Assembly (NCBI RefSeq): GCF_014635185.1
Contig: NZ_BMCM01000001.1
Span: 930,001 to 994,000, forward strand
Reading direction: 5' to 3'
DNA: 64,000 nt
Source of the DNA: Microbacterium murale
Lineage (GTDB): Bacteria > Actinomycetota > Actinomycetes > Actinomycetales > Microbacteriaceae
Shown here one piece after another: positions 55,850 to 64,000 of this stretch (the stretch's first letter is position 1; every line of letters begins with the position of its first letter). Under the pieces are notes generated by a model. It made no database searches and had not been told where the DNA came from. It saw only the letters and a program-made list of their open reading frames with translations. Both the position numbers and the translations under genes were made by a program.

Positions 55850-56836
55850 TCACCACCGCAATCCCCGTGCGCGATGTTCACCGTCGTCACTCACCGCGGG
55901 GCGTCGCCGCATCCGCGTGACGAGAACGCCGAGCAGACAGAGCGCGCCGCCGATGAACATCATCAGCGTCGGAACCTCGCCGAGGATCATCCACGACATC
56001 AGGATCGCGATCGCCGGTACGACGTAGGTCGTCGCGGACGTCTGCCCGGCAGTGCTGCGCTGGAGCACGTACGCCCAGGTGGTGAAGGCGATCGCGGTCG
56101 GGAAGATGCCCAGATACACGACCCAGAGCGTCGCATCCAGCGGCGCGGTCTGCAGGTCGGCCACGAGACGGCCCGCCCACGGCAGCAGAGCGACCGTGCC
56201 CGCGATCGCCCCGAGCCAGGTCAGCGTCGTCGCGTCGACTCCCGAGGTGAGCAGGTGTTTCTGCACCAGCGTGCACCCGGCGTACATCACGGCGGCGAGC
56301 AGGGCGAGCAGCAGACCGGTGATGTCCAGGCCGGCGCTCGTGTGGGAGTTCATCCCGATCAGCACCACGCCGAGGAAGGCGATCGGAGCGCCGATCAACA
56401 GCGGCTTGGGGAAGCCCTCGCGCAGGAACAGCCCGCTGAAGACGACCACCATGAGCGGAGCGAGATTCACGACCATCGCCGCAGTACCGGCGTCGAGTGT
56501 GCGCTCGGCGCTGTTCAACGCCAGGTTGTAGATGCAGAACCAGCCGACGCCCCACACGACCACCAGCAGCCAGTGGCGCCGTGCGGGAAGGCGGATGCCG
56601 TGCCGAAGAGCGAGGATGCTCAGCGCGACCGCGCCGACCGCCATGCGCAGTAATGCCAGTGCACCGGGGTCGAAGTGCGGACCGGCGCCGCGGATGCCGA
56701 TGAAGGCCGACGCCCACAGCACGACGGTGACGAGAGCAGCGATGAGGATGAGCGACCCCCGCGATCTCTGCGCAGCGACTTTGGGCGCGGTGACGTCCGG
56801 CACGTGCGGCGTGGGATGGATCGGCACGTCAGGCAT
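55850..56836 (-). CDS. EamA/DMT-family transporter
   Basis: A 328-residue protein with ten helices in two EamA repeats (VVLWASAFIGIRGAGPHFDPGALALLR; LLLALLAAVMYAGCTLVQKHLL). Exporters of this family move amino acids or other metabolites; the substrate is unknown. ATG 56836 follows GAGG by 8 bases; a much longer frame extending toward purA is antisense noise. It is 23 bp upstream of the adhesin-like gene on the same strand, which could be cotranscribed. Confidence 0.85.
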   Translation of the reverse strand: MPDVPIHPTPHVPDVTAPKVAAQRSRGSLILIAALVTVVLWASAFIGIRGAGPHFDPGALALLRMAVGAVALSILALRHGIRLPARRHWLLVVVWGVGWFCIYNLALNSAERTLDAGTAAMVVNLAPLMVVVFSGLFLREGFPKPLLIGAPIAFLGVVLIGMNSHTSAGLDITGLLLALLAAVMYAGCTLVQKHLLTSGVDATTLTWLGAIAGTVALLPWAGRLVADLQTAPLDATLWVVYLGIFPTAIAFTTWAYVLQRSTAGQTSATTYVVPAIAILMSWMILGEVPTLMMFIGGALCLLGVLVTRMRRRPAVSDDGEHRARGLRW

Positions 56837-56915
56837 GATCCGATCCTCGCAGCGACCACCGACACCGTCGATCACCCGGAGAGCCAACTGCCGTGCATTT
56901 TCCGCCAGCCTTTGA

Positions 56916-58313
<1,398 letters not shown>

Positions 58314-58337
58314 GGCGCCGTGCGCGGTGATTCGGCG

Positions 58338-58501
58338 CGGGAGGTGGCGCTGGTGGTCGCTGATTCGCGACGGGTGCGGCACAAGGCGACACCTGCCGGC
58401 GCGGCGGGGATGCTGCTCGGGATGGCGAGTTCGGGAGGTGGCGCTCGTGGTCGCTGATTCGCGGCGGGTGCGGCACAAGGCGACACCTGCCGACGCGGCG
58501 G
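58338..58501. repeat. Tandem 70-bp repeat, two copies
   Basis: 58338-58407 and 58432-58501 are 70-bp copies differing at three positions, separated by 24 bp. Both begin CGGGAGGTGGCGCT and contain GGGTGCGGCACAAGGCGACA. They lie between purA and the beta-propeller gene and carry no plausible reading frame. The element resembles a dispersed intergenic repeat. Confidence 0.85.
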
Positions 58502-58532
58502 CCGGGCGTCCTCTCGACACGAGGAGACAGTT

Positions 58533-59774
58533 GTGACGCAGTTCTGGGTCGGCGGCTACGGCGCCGGCATGGGCGGGGATGCCGACGGTATCGGTCTGCT
58601 CGAGGGCGACGAGGGGCGCGAGCCTGCCACGCTCGCCTACCGCGGTGCGGTGACGCAGACCGCGTCGCCGTCCTGGCTCGCGCGGCATCCGTCTCTCGAC
58701 GTCGTCTACGCGGCGCTCGAGGGCGACGGCACCGTGCAGGCGTTCGCTCGCTCCGGCCAGTCGGCTCTCGCGCCGCTGGGGCGCCCGGTCGCGGCGGGGG
58801 ATGGCGTCTGCCACCTTGCCGTTGCCTCGAGCGGCTCGTACCTGATCGCCAGCTGCTACGGAGACGGCCGGGTCGTGCGCGTCGATCTGTCCGCGGACGG
58901 ATCACTCGTGAAGTCGACGCTCGCGGCTCACGCACAAGACCCATACGATCCGGATGCCGCACTGGATGCTGCGGGAGACGACCCTGCGCAGCCCTCGGCG
59001 CAGGAGGTCGCAGCGGCCATGCTGCGCAGCGGTTCCATGACGTTCGAGCAGCCCGCGGCTGAGGTCGAGGCCCCGCCGCGTTCGGGGCTGCTGCTCTTCG
59101 ACGACGTGCTTGGGTTCAACACTCCACCGGCACCTGAGCCGCAAGCGGCGGTCGAAGAGACGGAACAGCCGGCCCGTTCATCGCACGCGCACGCCGCTGC
59201 ATTCCTTCCAGACGGACGCATCGCGACCACCGACCTCGGGTTCGACCTCGTACGCATCTGGCGGCCGACACAGGGCGGACTGACGCTCGATCACGAGGTC
59301 GTGCTGCCGATGGGCATCGGGCCACGGCACATGGTCGTGCATCCGAGCGGGCACCTGCACGTGGTGACCGAGTACTCCTGCGAGATCTTCACGCTCGCCG
59401 TGCAGCCGGACGGGCGCTGGGCCCTCGCCGCCGCGACTACGGTGACTCCCGCCGCCGAGATCGGCACCGATTTCCCCGCTGAACTCGCCCGCTCCCGCGA
59501 CGGGGAGACGCTGTACACGGCGCTGCGCGGCAGCAACACGATCGCCGCGCTGCGCGTGCGTGGGGCAGGTGAAACGGTCGAGCCGCTCGCGCTCGCCGAA
59601 TCCGGAGTGGACTGGCCGCGCCACCACCTCATTCATGACGGCGCCCTGCTCGTCGCGGGGCAGCGCTCGAACGAGCTCAGCGTTCTCGACCTCGACGACC
59701 GCACTGGTGCGCCTCGCGGCATCCTGCACCGCACCCCGGCGCCCGCGCCGACCAGCCTGCTGCTCGCGCGCTGA
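58533..59774 (+). CDS. Lactonase-like seven-bladed beta-propeller protein
   Basis: A 413-residue protein related to the YbhE/muconate-cycloisomerase-like lactonase family (6-phosphogluconolactonase, propeller type): MTQFWVGGYGAGMGG at the start, ASPSWLARHPSLDVVYAALEGDG, VGIGPRHMVVHPSGHLHVVTEYS-like segment (GPRHMVVHP) and DWPRHHLIHDGALLVAGQRSNEL. A low-complexity Ala/Glu/Pro insert of about 80 residues (near 135-215) interrupts the blades. Whether it has lactonase activity is uncertain. GTG 58533 follows GAGGAG by 6 bases. No signal peptide is seen. Confidence 0.82.
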   Translation: MTQFWVGGYGAGMGGDADGIGLLEGDEGREPATLAYRGAVTQTASPSWLARHPSLDVVYAALEGDGTVQAFARSGQSALAPLGRPVAAGDGVCHLAVASSGSYLIASCYGDGRVVRVDLSADGSLVKSTLAAHAQDPYDPDAALDAAGDDPAQPSAQEVAAAMLRSGSMTFEQPAAEVEAPPRSGLLLFDDVLGFNTPPAPEPQAAVEETEQPARSSHAHAAAFLPDGRIATTDLGFDLVRIWRPTQGGLTLDHEVVLPMGIGPRHMVVHPSGHLHVVTEYSCEIFTLAVQPDGRWALAAATTVTPAAEIGTDFPAELARSRDGETLYTALRGSNTIAALRVRGAGETVEPLALAESGVDWPRHHLIHDGALLVAGQRSNELSVLDLDDRTGAPRGILHRTPAPAPTSLLLAR

Positions 59775-59813
59775 GGCGGCGCGGGAGCACACGGTGTTGC
59801 GCTCGTCGGATTG

Positions 59814-59881
59814 TGTTGCGCCGGTCGGAGGATATTGCCGGATACCTCCGACAGGCGTACCAGGCTCCGCCGTGCGCAACA
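59814..59881. other. Nested inverted repeats between convergent genes
   Basis: TGTTGCGC (59814-59821) pairs with GCGCAACA (59874-59881), enclosing a second stem, GTCGGAGG (59824-59831) with CCTCCGAC (59845-59852). The position between two convergent genes fits a bidirectional terminator or a REP-like unit. Confidence 0.5.
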
Positions 59882-59924
59882 TACCGATCCAGAACAACCG
59901 GCTGGTCGGAACGTGGATGCGGGG

Positions 59925-60989
59925 TCAGCGCCAGCCGGACGTGACGGCGATCGTCCCGAGTGCCGTGAGCGTCACGAGCATCCAGAGGATGGCGCCAAGC
60001 ACGAGCGGTCGCCATCCGGCGCGGCGCAGCGCCTGGACGTCCGTCGACAGGCCGATCCCGGCGAGTGCCATCGCGATGAGGAAGACGCTGACCTGCACGA
60101 GCGCGTCACGCGGAGCATCGGGGATCACGCCGAGCGAATTGATGATCGCCACGGCGATGAACCCGACGAGGAACCAGGGAACGAGCTTCGCGATGCGCCG
60201 CCCAGTGAGCCGCGCACCGTCCGCACTGCGCCGCGCCTCCATGACCGAGAGCCCGACACTGATCGGGATGATCATGAGCGTGCGCACGAGCTTGACGACG
60301 ACGGCGAACCCGAGTGCCGCGGTGCTGTACACCCCGGCTGCGGCCACGACGGAGCTGGTGTCGTTGATCGCCGTGCCGGCGAGCAGGCCGAACGTGTGCG
60401 GGTCGAGGTTCAGCGCGTGGCCGAGCAGAGGGAAGAGCACCACGGCGAGGATGTTGAAGAGGAAAATCGCCGAAACGGCGTAGGCGATCTCGGCGCTCGC
60501 CGCGCCGATCACCGGTGCGACGGCCGCGATCGCGGATGCTCCGCAGATGCCGGTCCCCACGCCGATGAGCGTGGTGAGACGACGTTCCGTGCGCAGCATC
60601 CGTCCGACGAGCCACGCGCCGAGCAGGCACACGAAGAGTGTCGTCAGCATGATCGGCAGCGATTCGAGTCCGACCTGCAGGATGCTGCCGATCGACAGTT
60701 GCACGCCCAGCAGCACCACCGCGAGCTGCAAAAGGAACTTGCCGGAGTATGTGATGCCTGGCTGGATGCGGGCATCCGTCGCCGCGAGGCCGCGCATCGC
60801 TCGAGGGCGCAGGAGCGACAGCAGCACGCCGATCACGATCGCAGGCACCGCCGATCCCAGCACGGGGAAGACGGCGCCGATGCCGGTGGCGATGAGTGCG
60901 ATGGCTGTGGTGACGAGCACGCCGGGCAGCACCTCGGCGCCTCGGTCTACGAGACGTGCGGGCAACGTGGCTGCGGGAGAGAACTGCAC
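59925..60989 (-). CDS. YeiH/UPF0324 family putative sulfate exporter
   Basis: A 354-residue membrane protein with about ten helices. The segments YSGKFLLQLAVVLLGVQLS, GTGICGASAIAAVAPVI and LLAGTAINDTSSVVAAAG are strongly conserved in the YeiH group. Members are annotated as putative sulfate or sulfonate-linked exporters; the role is little studied. The GTG at 60989 has GAGGGTGG upstream; no ATG is available nearby in frame. It is divergent from a LysR regulator, a common arrangement for yeiH. Confidence 0.88.
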   Translation of the reverse strand: MQFSPAATLPARLVDRGAEVLPGVLVTTAIALIATGIGAVFPVLGSAVPAIVIGVLLSLLRPRAMRGLAATDARIQPGITYSGKFLLQLAVVLLGVQLSIGSILQVGLESLPIMLTTLFVCLLGAWLVGRMLRTERRLTTLIGVGTGICGASAIAAVAPVIGAASAEIAYAVSAIFLFNILAVVLFPLLGHALNLDPHTFGLLAGTAINDTSSVVAAAGVYSTAALGFAVVVKLVRTLMIIPISVGLSVMEARRSADGARLTGRRIAKLVPWFLVGFIAVAIINSLGVIPDAPRDALVQVSVFLIAMALAGIGLSTDVQALRRAGWRPLVLGAILWMLVTLTALGTIAVTSGWR

Positions 60990-61030
60990 GATTCCACCCT
61001 CGCGGATGATGGCGATGACCCGGTAGAGGT

Positions 61031-61043
61031 CTATCGTCGATAG
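61031..61043. promoter_or_regulatory. Candidate LysR binding palindrome
   Basis: CTATCG and CGATAG flank a single T, giving a perfect 13-bp palindrome in the 83-bp divergent region between yeiH and lysR. The spacing suits a LysR-type recognition site, though the usual T-N11-A signature is only partly met. Confidence 0.5.
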
Positions 61044-61072
61044 GGATACAAGATTGGACTGTGGGGTCGCGA

Positions 61073-62020
61073 ATGCAGGGTGTTCCAGATATCGACGCGC
61101 TCCAGCTGTTGTCCGCCGCGGTGCGATACGGCTCGATCTCTGCGGCGGCACGAGAGAGCGGCGTGACGCAGCAGACCGCGTCGGCACGGTTGCGCAGTGT
61201 CGAGCGGCAACTGGAGATGGAACTGTTCCGCCGTACCCCGCGGGGCGTCGTGCCGACGCCGGCGGGCGAGACGCTCGCATCGTGGGCGGAGGACGTGCTC
61301 GCCGGCGCTGAACGGTTCCGCGCCGGGGTGGAGACTCTGCGTGATGAGCGCAGCCGTGAGTTGACGGTGGCGGCCAGTCAGACCGTCGCAGCGCACATGG
61401 TGCCGTCGTGGCTGGTCGCGCTACGGGTGAGACAGGTGCGTGCCGGTCGCGCGCCGACCGCCGTGCGGCTGCTCACCGCCAACAGCGTGGAGGTCGAAGA
61501 GCTCGTGCGCTCCGGATCCGCCGATCTCGGGTTCATCGAATCGCCCCTCCTTCCCGCAGGACTGTCACAGACGTCCGTGCGCACCGACGCTCTCGTACTG
61601 GTCGTCGCTCCAGGTCACCCTTGGACGGCGCGCGCGGAGGTCACGATGGCAGAGGTCGCGGACGCCGAACTCGTCGCCAGGGAGGAGGGCAGCGGCACCC
61701 GGGAGACGTGGGAGACCGCCGTGCGAGCGCGTCTCGGACGGGATGTGGTGCCTCCCGCAGTCGTTCTTCCGACTTCGGCTGCGGTGCGCTCGGCGGTCGC
61801 CGAGGGCCTGGCCCCCGCACTCCTGTCCGAGCTCGCGGTCGCCGACGACGTGCGGCTCGGACGCCTGGCGGAGGTCTCGATGTCAGGTCCGCCAGTGGTG
61901 CGTCCGATCAGTGCGCTCTGGCGTGGAAAGGCGCGAGATCTGACTCCCACGAATCGTGAACTTCTCGATGTGGCGGTGGACGGCGGCGCGCTCACTCGGC
62001 CGCCGCTGCCGCCGGCTTGA
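61073..62020 (+). CDS. LysR-family transcriptional regulator
   Basis: A 315-residue regulator: winged helix ([33 protein letters not shown]) and a two-lobed effector domain ([19 protein letters not shown]... LVVAPGHPW... [11 protein letters not shown]). It likely activates the divergent YeiH-type gene in response to a small anion or metabolite. ATG 61073 gives the standard family start; GTG 61061 would add four residues. It converges on and overlaps soxR by 29 bp at the 3' ends. Confidence 0.9.
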   Translation: MQGVPDIDALQLLSAAVRYGSISAAARESGVTQQTASARLRSVERQLEMELFRRTPRGVVPTPAGETLASWAEDVLAGAERFRAGVETLRDERSRELTVAASQTVAAHMVPSWLVALRVRQVRAGRAPTAVRLLTANSVEVEELVRSGSADLGFIESPLLPAGLSQTSVRTDALVLVVAPGHPWTARAEVTMAEVADAELVAREEGSGTRETWETAVRARLGRDVVPPAVVLPTSAAVRSAVAEGLAPALLSELAVADDVRLGRLAEVSMSGPPVVRPISALWRGKARDLTPTNRELLDVAVDGGALTRPPLPPA

Positions 62021-62468
62021 GCCACCGAATCGGCCCTGCACCCTTGCTCCCCAGCACATCGGCAGGGTTCTGCAGCGCGCAGGAGTTCAGGCTCAGGCAT
62101 CCGCACCCGATGCATCCGTCCAGGTCTCCTCGAAGATGCTCGAGCTGTCGGATGCGCGCGTCGAGCTCATCGCGCCAACGCTGAGAGAGGCGCGCCCAGT
62201 CCTTCTTGGTGGGTGTGCGACCCTCCGGCAGCGACTCGAGCGCTGAGCGGATGTCCTTGAGCGGGATGCCGACACGCTGCGACACACGGATGAAGGCAAC
62301 GCGCCGCAGGGTGTCACGGCAGTAGCGGCGCTGATTGCCGTCGGTGCGCTCGGAGTGGATGAGGCCGTTGCGCTCGTAGAAGTGCAGGGCAGAGGATGCC
62401 ACGCCGCTGCGGCTGGAGAGTTCGCCGATCGTGAGCTTGCGGTGCTTGTTGCCGTCCAACTGGGGCAT
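61992..62468 (-). CDS. soxR: Redox-sensing MerR-family activator SoxR
   Basis: A 158-residue MerR protein. The N-terminal HTH ([26 protein letters not shown]) is followed by the coupling helix and the [2Fe-2S] cluster motif C119-x2-C122-x-C124-x5-C130 ([12 protein letters not shown]), diagnostic for SoxR. It senses redox-cycling compounds and switches on the target promoter by DNA untwisting. GGAGG precedes the ATG. It is divergent from the MFS/oxidoreductase operon, with a SoxR box between them. Confidence 0.96.
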   Translation of the reverse strand: MPQLDGNKHRKLTIGELSSRSGVASSALHFYERNGLIHSERTDGNQRRYCRDTLRRVAFIRVSQRVGIPLKDIRSALESLPEGRTPTKKDWARLSQRWRDELDARIRQLEHLRGDLDGCIGCGCLSLNSCALQNPADVLGSKGAGPIRWLKPAAAAAE

Positions 62469-62494
62469 GCGCTCCTCCTGACGTCACTGCCGGC

Positions 62495-62525
62495 TTGACC
62501 TCAACCATAGTTGAGGTTCTAGCGT
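62495..62525 (+). promoter_or_regulatory. SoxR-dependent promoter with SoxR box in a 19-bp spacer
   Basis: TTGACC (62495-62500) and TAGCGT (62520-62525) are 19 bp apart, the long spacing used by MerR-type activators. The spacer holds the box core CCTCAA-N6-TTGAGG; the full dyad ACCTCAAC-CATA-GTTGAGGT is 62498-62517. The target MFS ATG is 7 bases past the -10, implying a leaderless mRNA. Confidence 0.85.
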
Positions 62526-62532
62526 CAGGGGA

Positions 62533-63924
62533 ATGACAACGGACACAGGAGAGGTGCGGGCCGTCGGTGCCGCCGCACCCGGCATCATGAGCGGCACGTT
62601 CCTCTGGATCACGATCGGTGCGTGCGCCCTCGTGTTCCTTGGGGCTTTCGAGTCGCTAGCGGTCACGACGGTGATGCCGGTGGTGAGCGCCGAGCTCGGC
62701 GGTGAGCGGCTCTACGCCCTCGCGTTCGCCGGCCCGCTGGCCACCGGGGTGATCGGCATGGTGGCCGCGGGGAACTGGTCGGACCGCCGTGGACCGACGG
62801 CGCCGCTGTACTCGTCAGTGGCCGCGTTCGTCGCCGGCCTGCTGATCGCCGGGCTCGCACCGACGATGGAGATCCTGGTGGCCGGCCGCTTCGTGCAGGG
62901 GTTGGGCAGCGGCGGCATGATGGTCGCACTCTACGTCGTCGTCGCCAGGGTGTACCCGCAGGACAAGCACCCCGCGATCTTCGCCGCATTCGCCGCAGCT
63001 TGGGTCGTGCCGTCGCTGATCGGGCCGACGATCGCAGCAGTGGTGACGGATCTGTGGAGCTGGCACTGGGTGTTCCTTGGCGTCGTCGTGCTCGCTCTCG
63101 CCGCGCTGTTCATGGTGGTGCCGGCGTTGCGGGGCCTGTCGCGCGACGGCGACACGTCGACGCCCTGGGCGCTCGGGCGTCTCGCCTGGTCCGTCCTCGC
63201 GGCGCTCGCCGTGCTCGCCTTGAATCTCGTGGGCGATGTTCCGGGCGTCGGCCCGGTGCTCGCCGTCGGTGCGGTGGTCGTGGCGCTGATCGCCGTGCGA
63301 CCGCTGGTGCCGCGGGGAACGTTCATCGCGCGCCGAGGTCTGCCGTCGGTGATCCTCGTCCGCGGGCTCGTGGCGGGCGCCTTCTTCGGCACGCAGGTGT
63401 ACGTGCCGTACCTGCTGACTGATCGGTACCTGCTCACCCCCACCCTCGCTGGACTCGCGTTGACGGGCGGCGCGCTGGCATGGTCGACCGCGTCGACGGT
63501 GCAGGGAAGGATGGGCGCACGGCTCTCGAACGTGATCGCCCTGCGGATCGGAACCGCGCTGGTGCTGATCGGCATCGCGCTCGTCCTGGCGACCGCTGCT
63601 TTCGGGTGGGATGCCCTGGTCATCGTCGCGGCGTGGATCGTCGCCGGCTCGGGCATGGGGCTCATGAGTCCCCGAAGCAGCGTGCTGACGCTGTCGCTTT
63701 CGACACCCGCGAATCAGGGCTTCAACAGCGCCGCCATGACGGTCGCCGATTCGTTCGGCAGCGCAATGGTGCTGGCCATCACCGGCACGCTGTTCGCCGC
63801 ATTGGCGACGACGGCGGATCCCTTCACGGCCGTGTTCGCGCTGACCGTGGTGATCGCCGTCGTGGCGGTGATCCTCGCGCCTCGAGTCGCTGGTGGTCGC
63901 GTTCACGAGGAGGTCGGAGCATGA
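62533..63924 (+). CDS. SoxR-controlled MFS efflux transporter
   Basis: A 463-residue major-facilitator protein of drug-efflux type: VFLGAFESLAVTTVMPVVSAEL in helix 1, motif A-like GNWSDRRGP, RFVQGLGSGGMMVALYVVVARVYP in helix 4, and about 12-14 helices in all. Its promoter carries a SoxR box, so it probably exports redox-active toxins or antibiotics. The stop overlaps the start of an oxidoreductase gene (ATGA), giving a two-gene SoxR operon at least. Confidence 0.88.
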   Translation: MTTDTGEVRAVGAAAPGIMSGTFLWITIGACALVFLGAFESLAVTTVMPVVSAELGGERLYALAFAGPLATGVIGMVAAGNWSDRRGPTAPLYSSVAAFVAGLLIAGLAPTMEILVAGRFVQGLGSGGMMVALYVVVARVYPQDKHPAIFAAFAAAWVVPSLIGPTIAAVVTDLWSWHWVFLGVVVLALAALFMVVPALRGLSRDGDTSTPWALGRLAWSVLAALAVLALNLVGDVPGVGPVLAVGAVVVALIAVRPLVPRGTFIARRGLPSVILVRGLVAGAFFGTQVYVPYLLTDRYLLTPTLAGLALTGGALAWSTASTVQGRMGARLSNVIALRIGTALVLIGIALVLATAAFGWDALVIVAAWIVAGSGMGLMSPRSSVLTLSLSTPANQGFNSAAMTVADSFGSAMVLAITGTLFAALATTADPFTAVFALTVVIAVVAVILAPRVAGGRVHEEVGA

Positions 63925-64000
63925 GGGCGGTCGTGCAGCGCGAGTTCGGTGGGCCGCAGGTGCTCGTCGTCGAGGAAGTCGGTCGACCTGATCCTGCCGA
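63921..64000 (+). CDS. Zinc-type alcohol dehydrogenase/quinone oxidoreductase-like (MDR), N-terminal part
   Basis: Only the first 26 codons are inside the window. The start MRAVVQREFGGPQVL then VVEEVGRPDPA is the standard beginning of medium-chain quinone oxidoreductases, NADPH enzymes that reduce quinones. It overlaps the MFS gene by 4 bp, so it is probably under SoxR control. The family call is firm for the N-terminus; the subgroup is unknown. Confidence 0.8.
   Translation, partial: MRAVVQREFGGPQVLVVEEVGRPDPA

Overview
The window looks like a chromosomal segment of a high-GC actinobacterium, most likely a Microbacterium or close relative in the Microbacteriaceae. This is inferred from strongly GC-biased codon use, a NucS mismatch endonuclease, an MrpA-MrpB fusion antiporter, DUF2510 and AbiEi/DUF559 proteins, LAxTG wall-sorting tails and many apparently leaderless starts. 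Housekeeping genes (purA, argG, csp) mark it as core chromosome. I saw no phage genes, transposases, CRISPR arrays, tRNA or rRNA.

Layout. 1-4.9 kb: end of a csbD gene, a 760-bp structured non-coding stretch, a cold-shock gene, then an MFS-nucS-HAD operon divergent from a LacI regulator over a shared palindrome. 5.0-11.3 kb: complete Mrp cation/proton antiporter operon (mrpA/B-C-D-E-F-G), every junction overlapping. 11.4-15.6 kb: DUF2510 membrane protein, an AbiEi/DUF559 gene bracketed by two 86-bp inverted-repeat-bounded elements, an alpha/beta hydrolase and an MFS protein. 15.6-19.7 kb: ectoine-type ABC importer (ehuBCDA order) divergent from an FCD-type GntR regulator, with two matching operators between them. 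19.7-25.8 kb: penicillin-acylase-family enzyme, then a TetR / pseudo-ATPase / YhgE-Pip export operon with a perfect operator. 25.9-32.7 kb: wall-anchored metallophosphoesterase, lipoprotein, argG, a VapBC module, a ZIP-like membrane protein and a second putative toxin-antitoxin pair in less GC-rich DNA.

32.8-39.3 kb: seven-gene MoxR/DUF58/VWA operon. 39.5-41.5 kb: PadR regulator with a coupled hydrolase, and a Pr6Pr membrane protein. 41.7-45.3 kb: a membrane cyclase-like sensor with an eroded metal site, one base from an MscS channel with a C-terminal cyclic-nucleotide-binding-like domain. 45.3-54.0 kb: glycoside uptake and degradation locus (GntR, ABC importer, NagB-like isomerase, GH4, GH3). 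54.1-58.3 kb: wall-anchored adhesin-like protein, EamA exporter and purA. 58.3-64.0 kb: tandem 70-bp repeat, beta-propeller protein, YeiH-family exporter with LysR, and a SoxR regulon (MFS pump plus oxidoreductase) driven by a 19-bp-spacer promoter.

The most interesting items are the cyclase-like/channel pair (41664-45273), the DUF559 gene with its paired 86-bp elements (12249-13400), the pseudo-ATPase exporter operon (22504-25768) and the clear operator architecture at ehu/gntR and soxR. All functional calls come from reading motifs and gene order; no database search was run.
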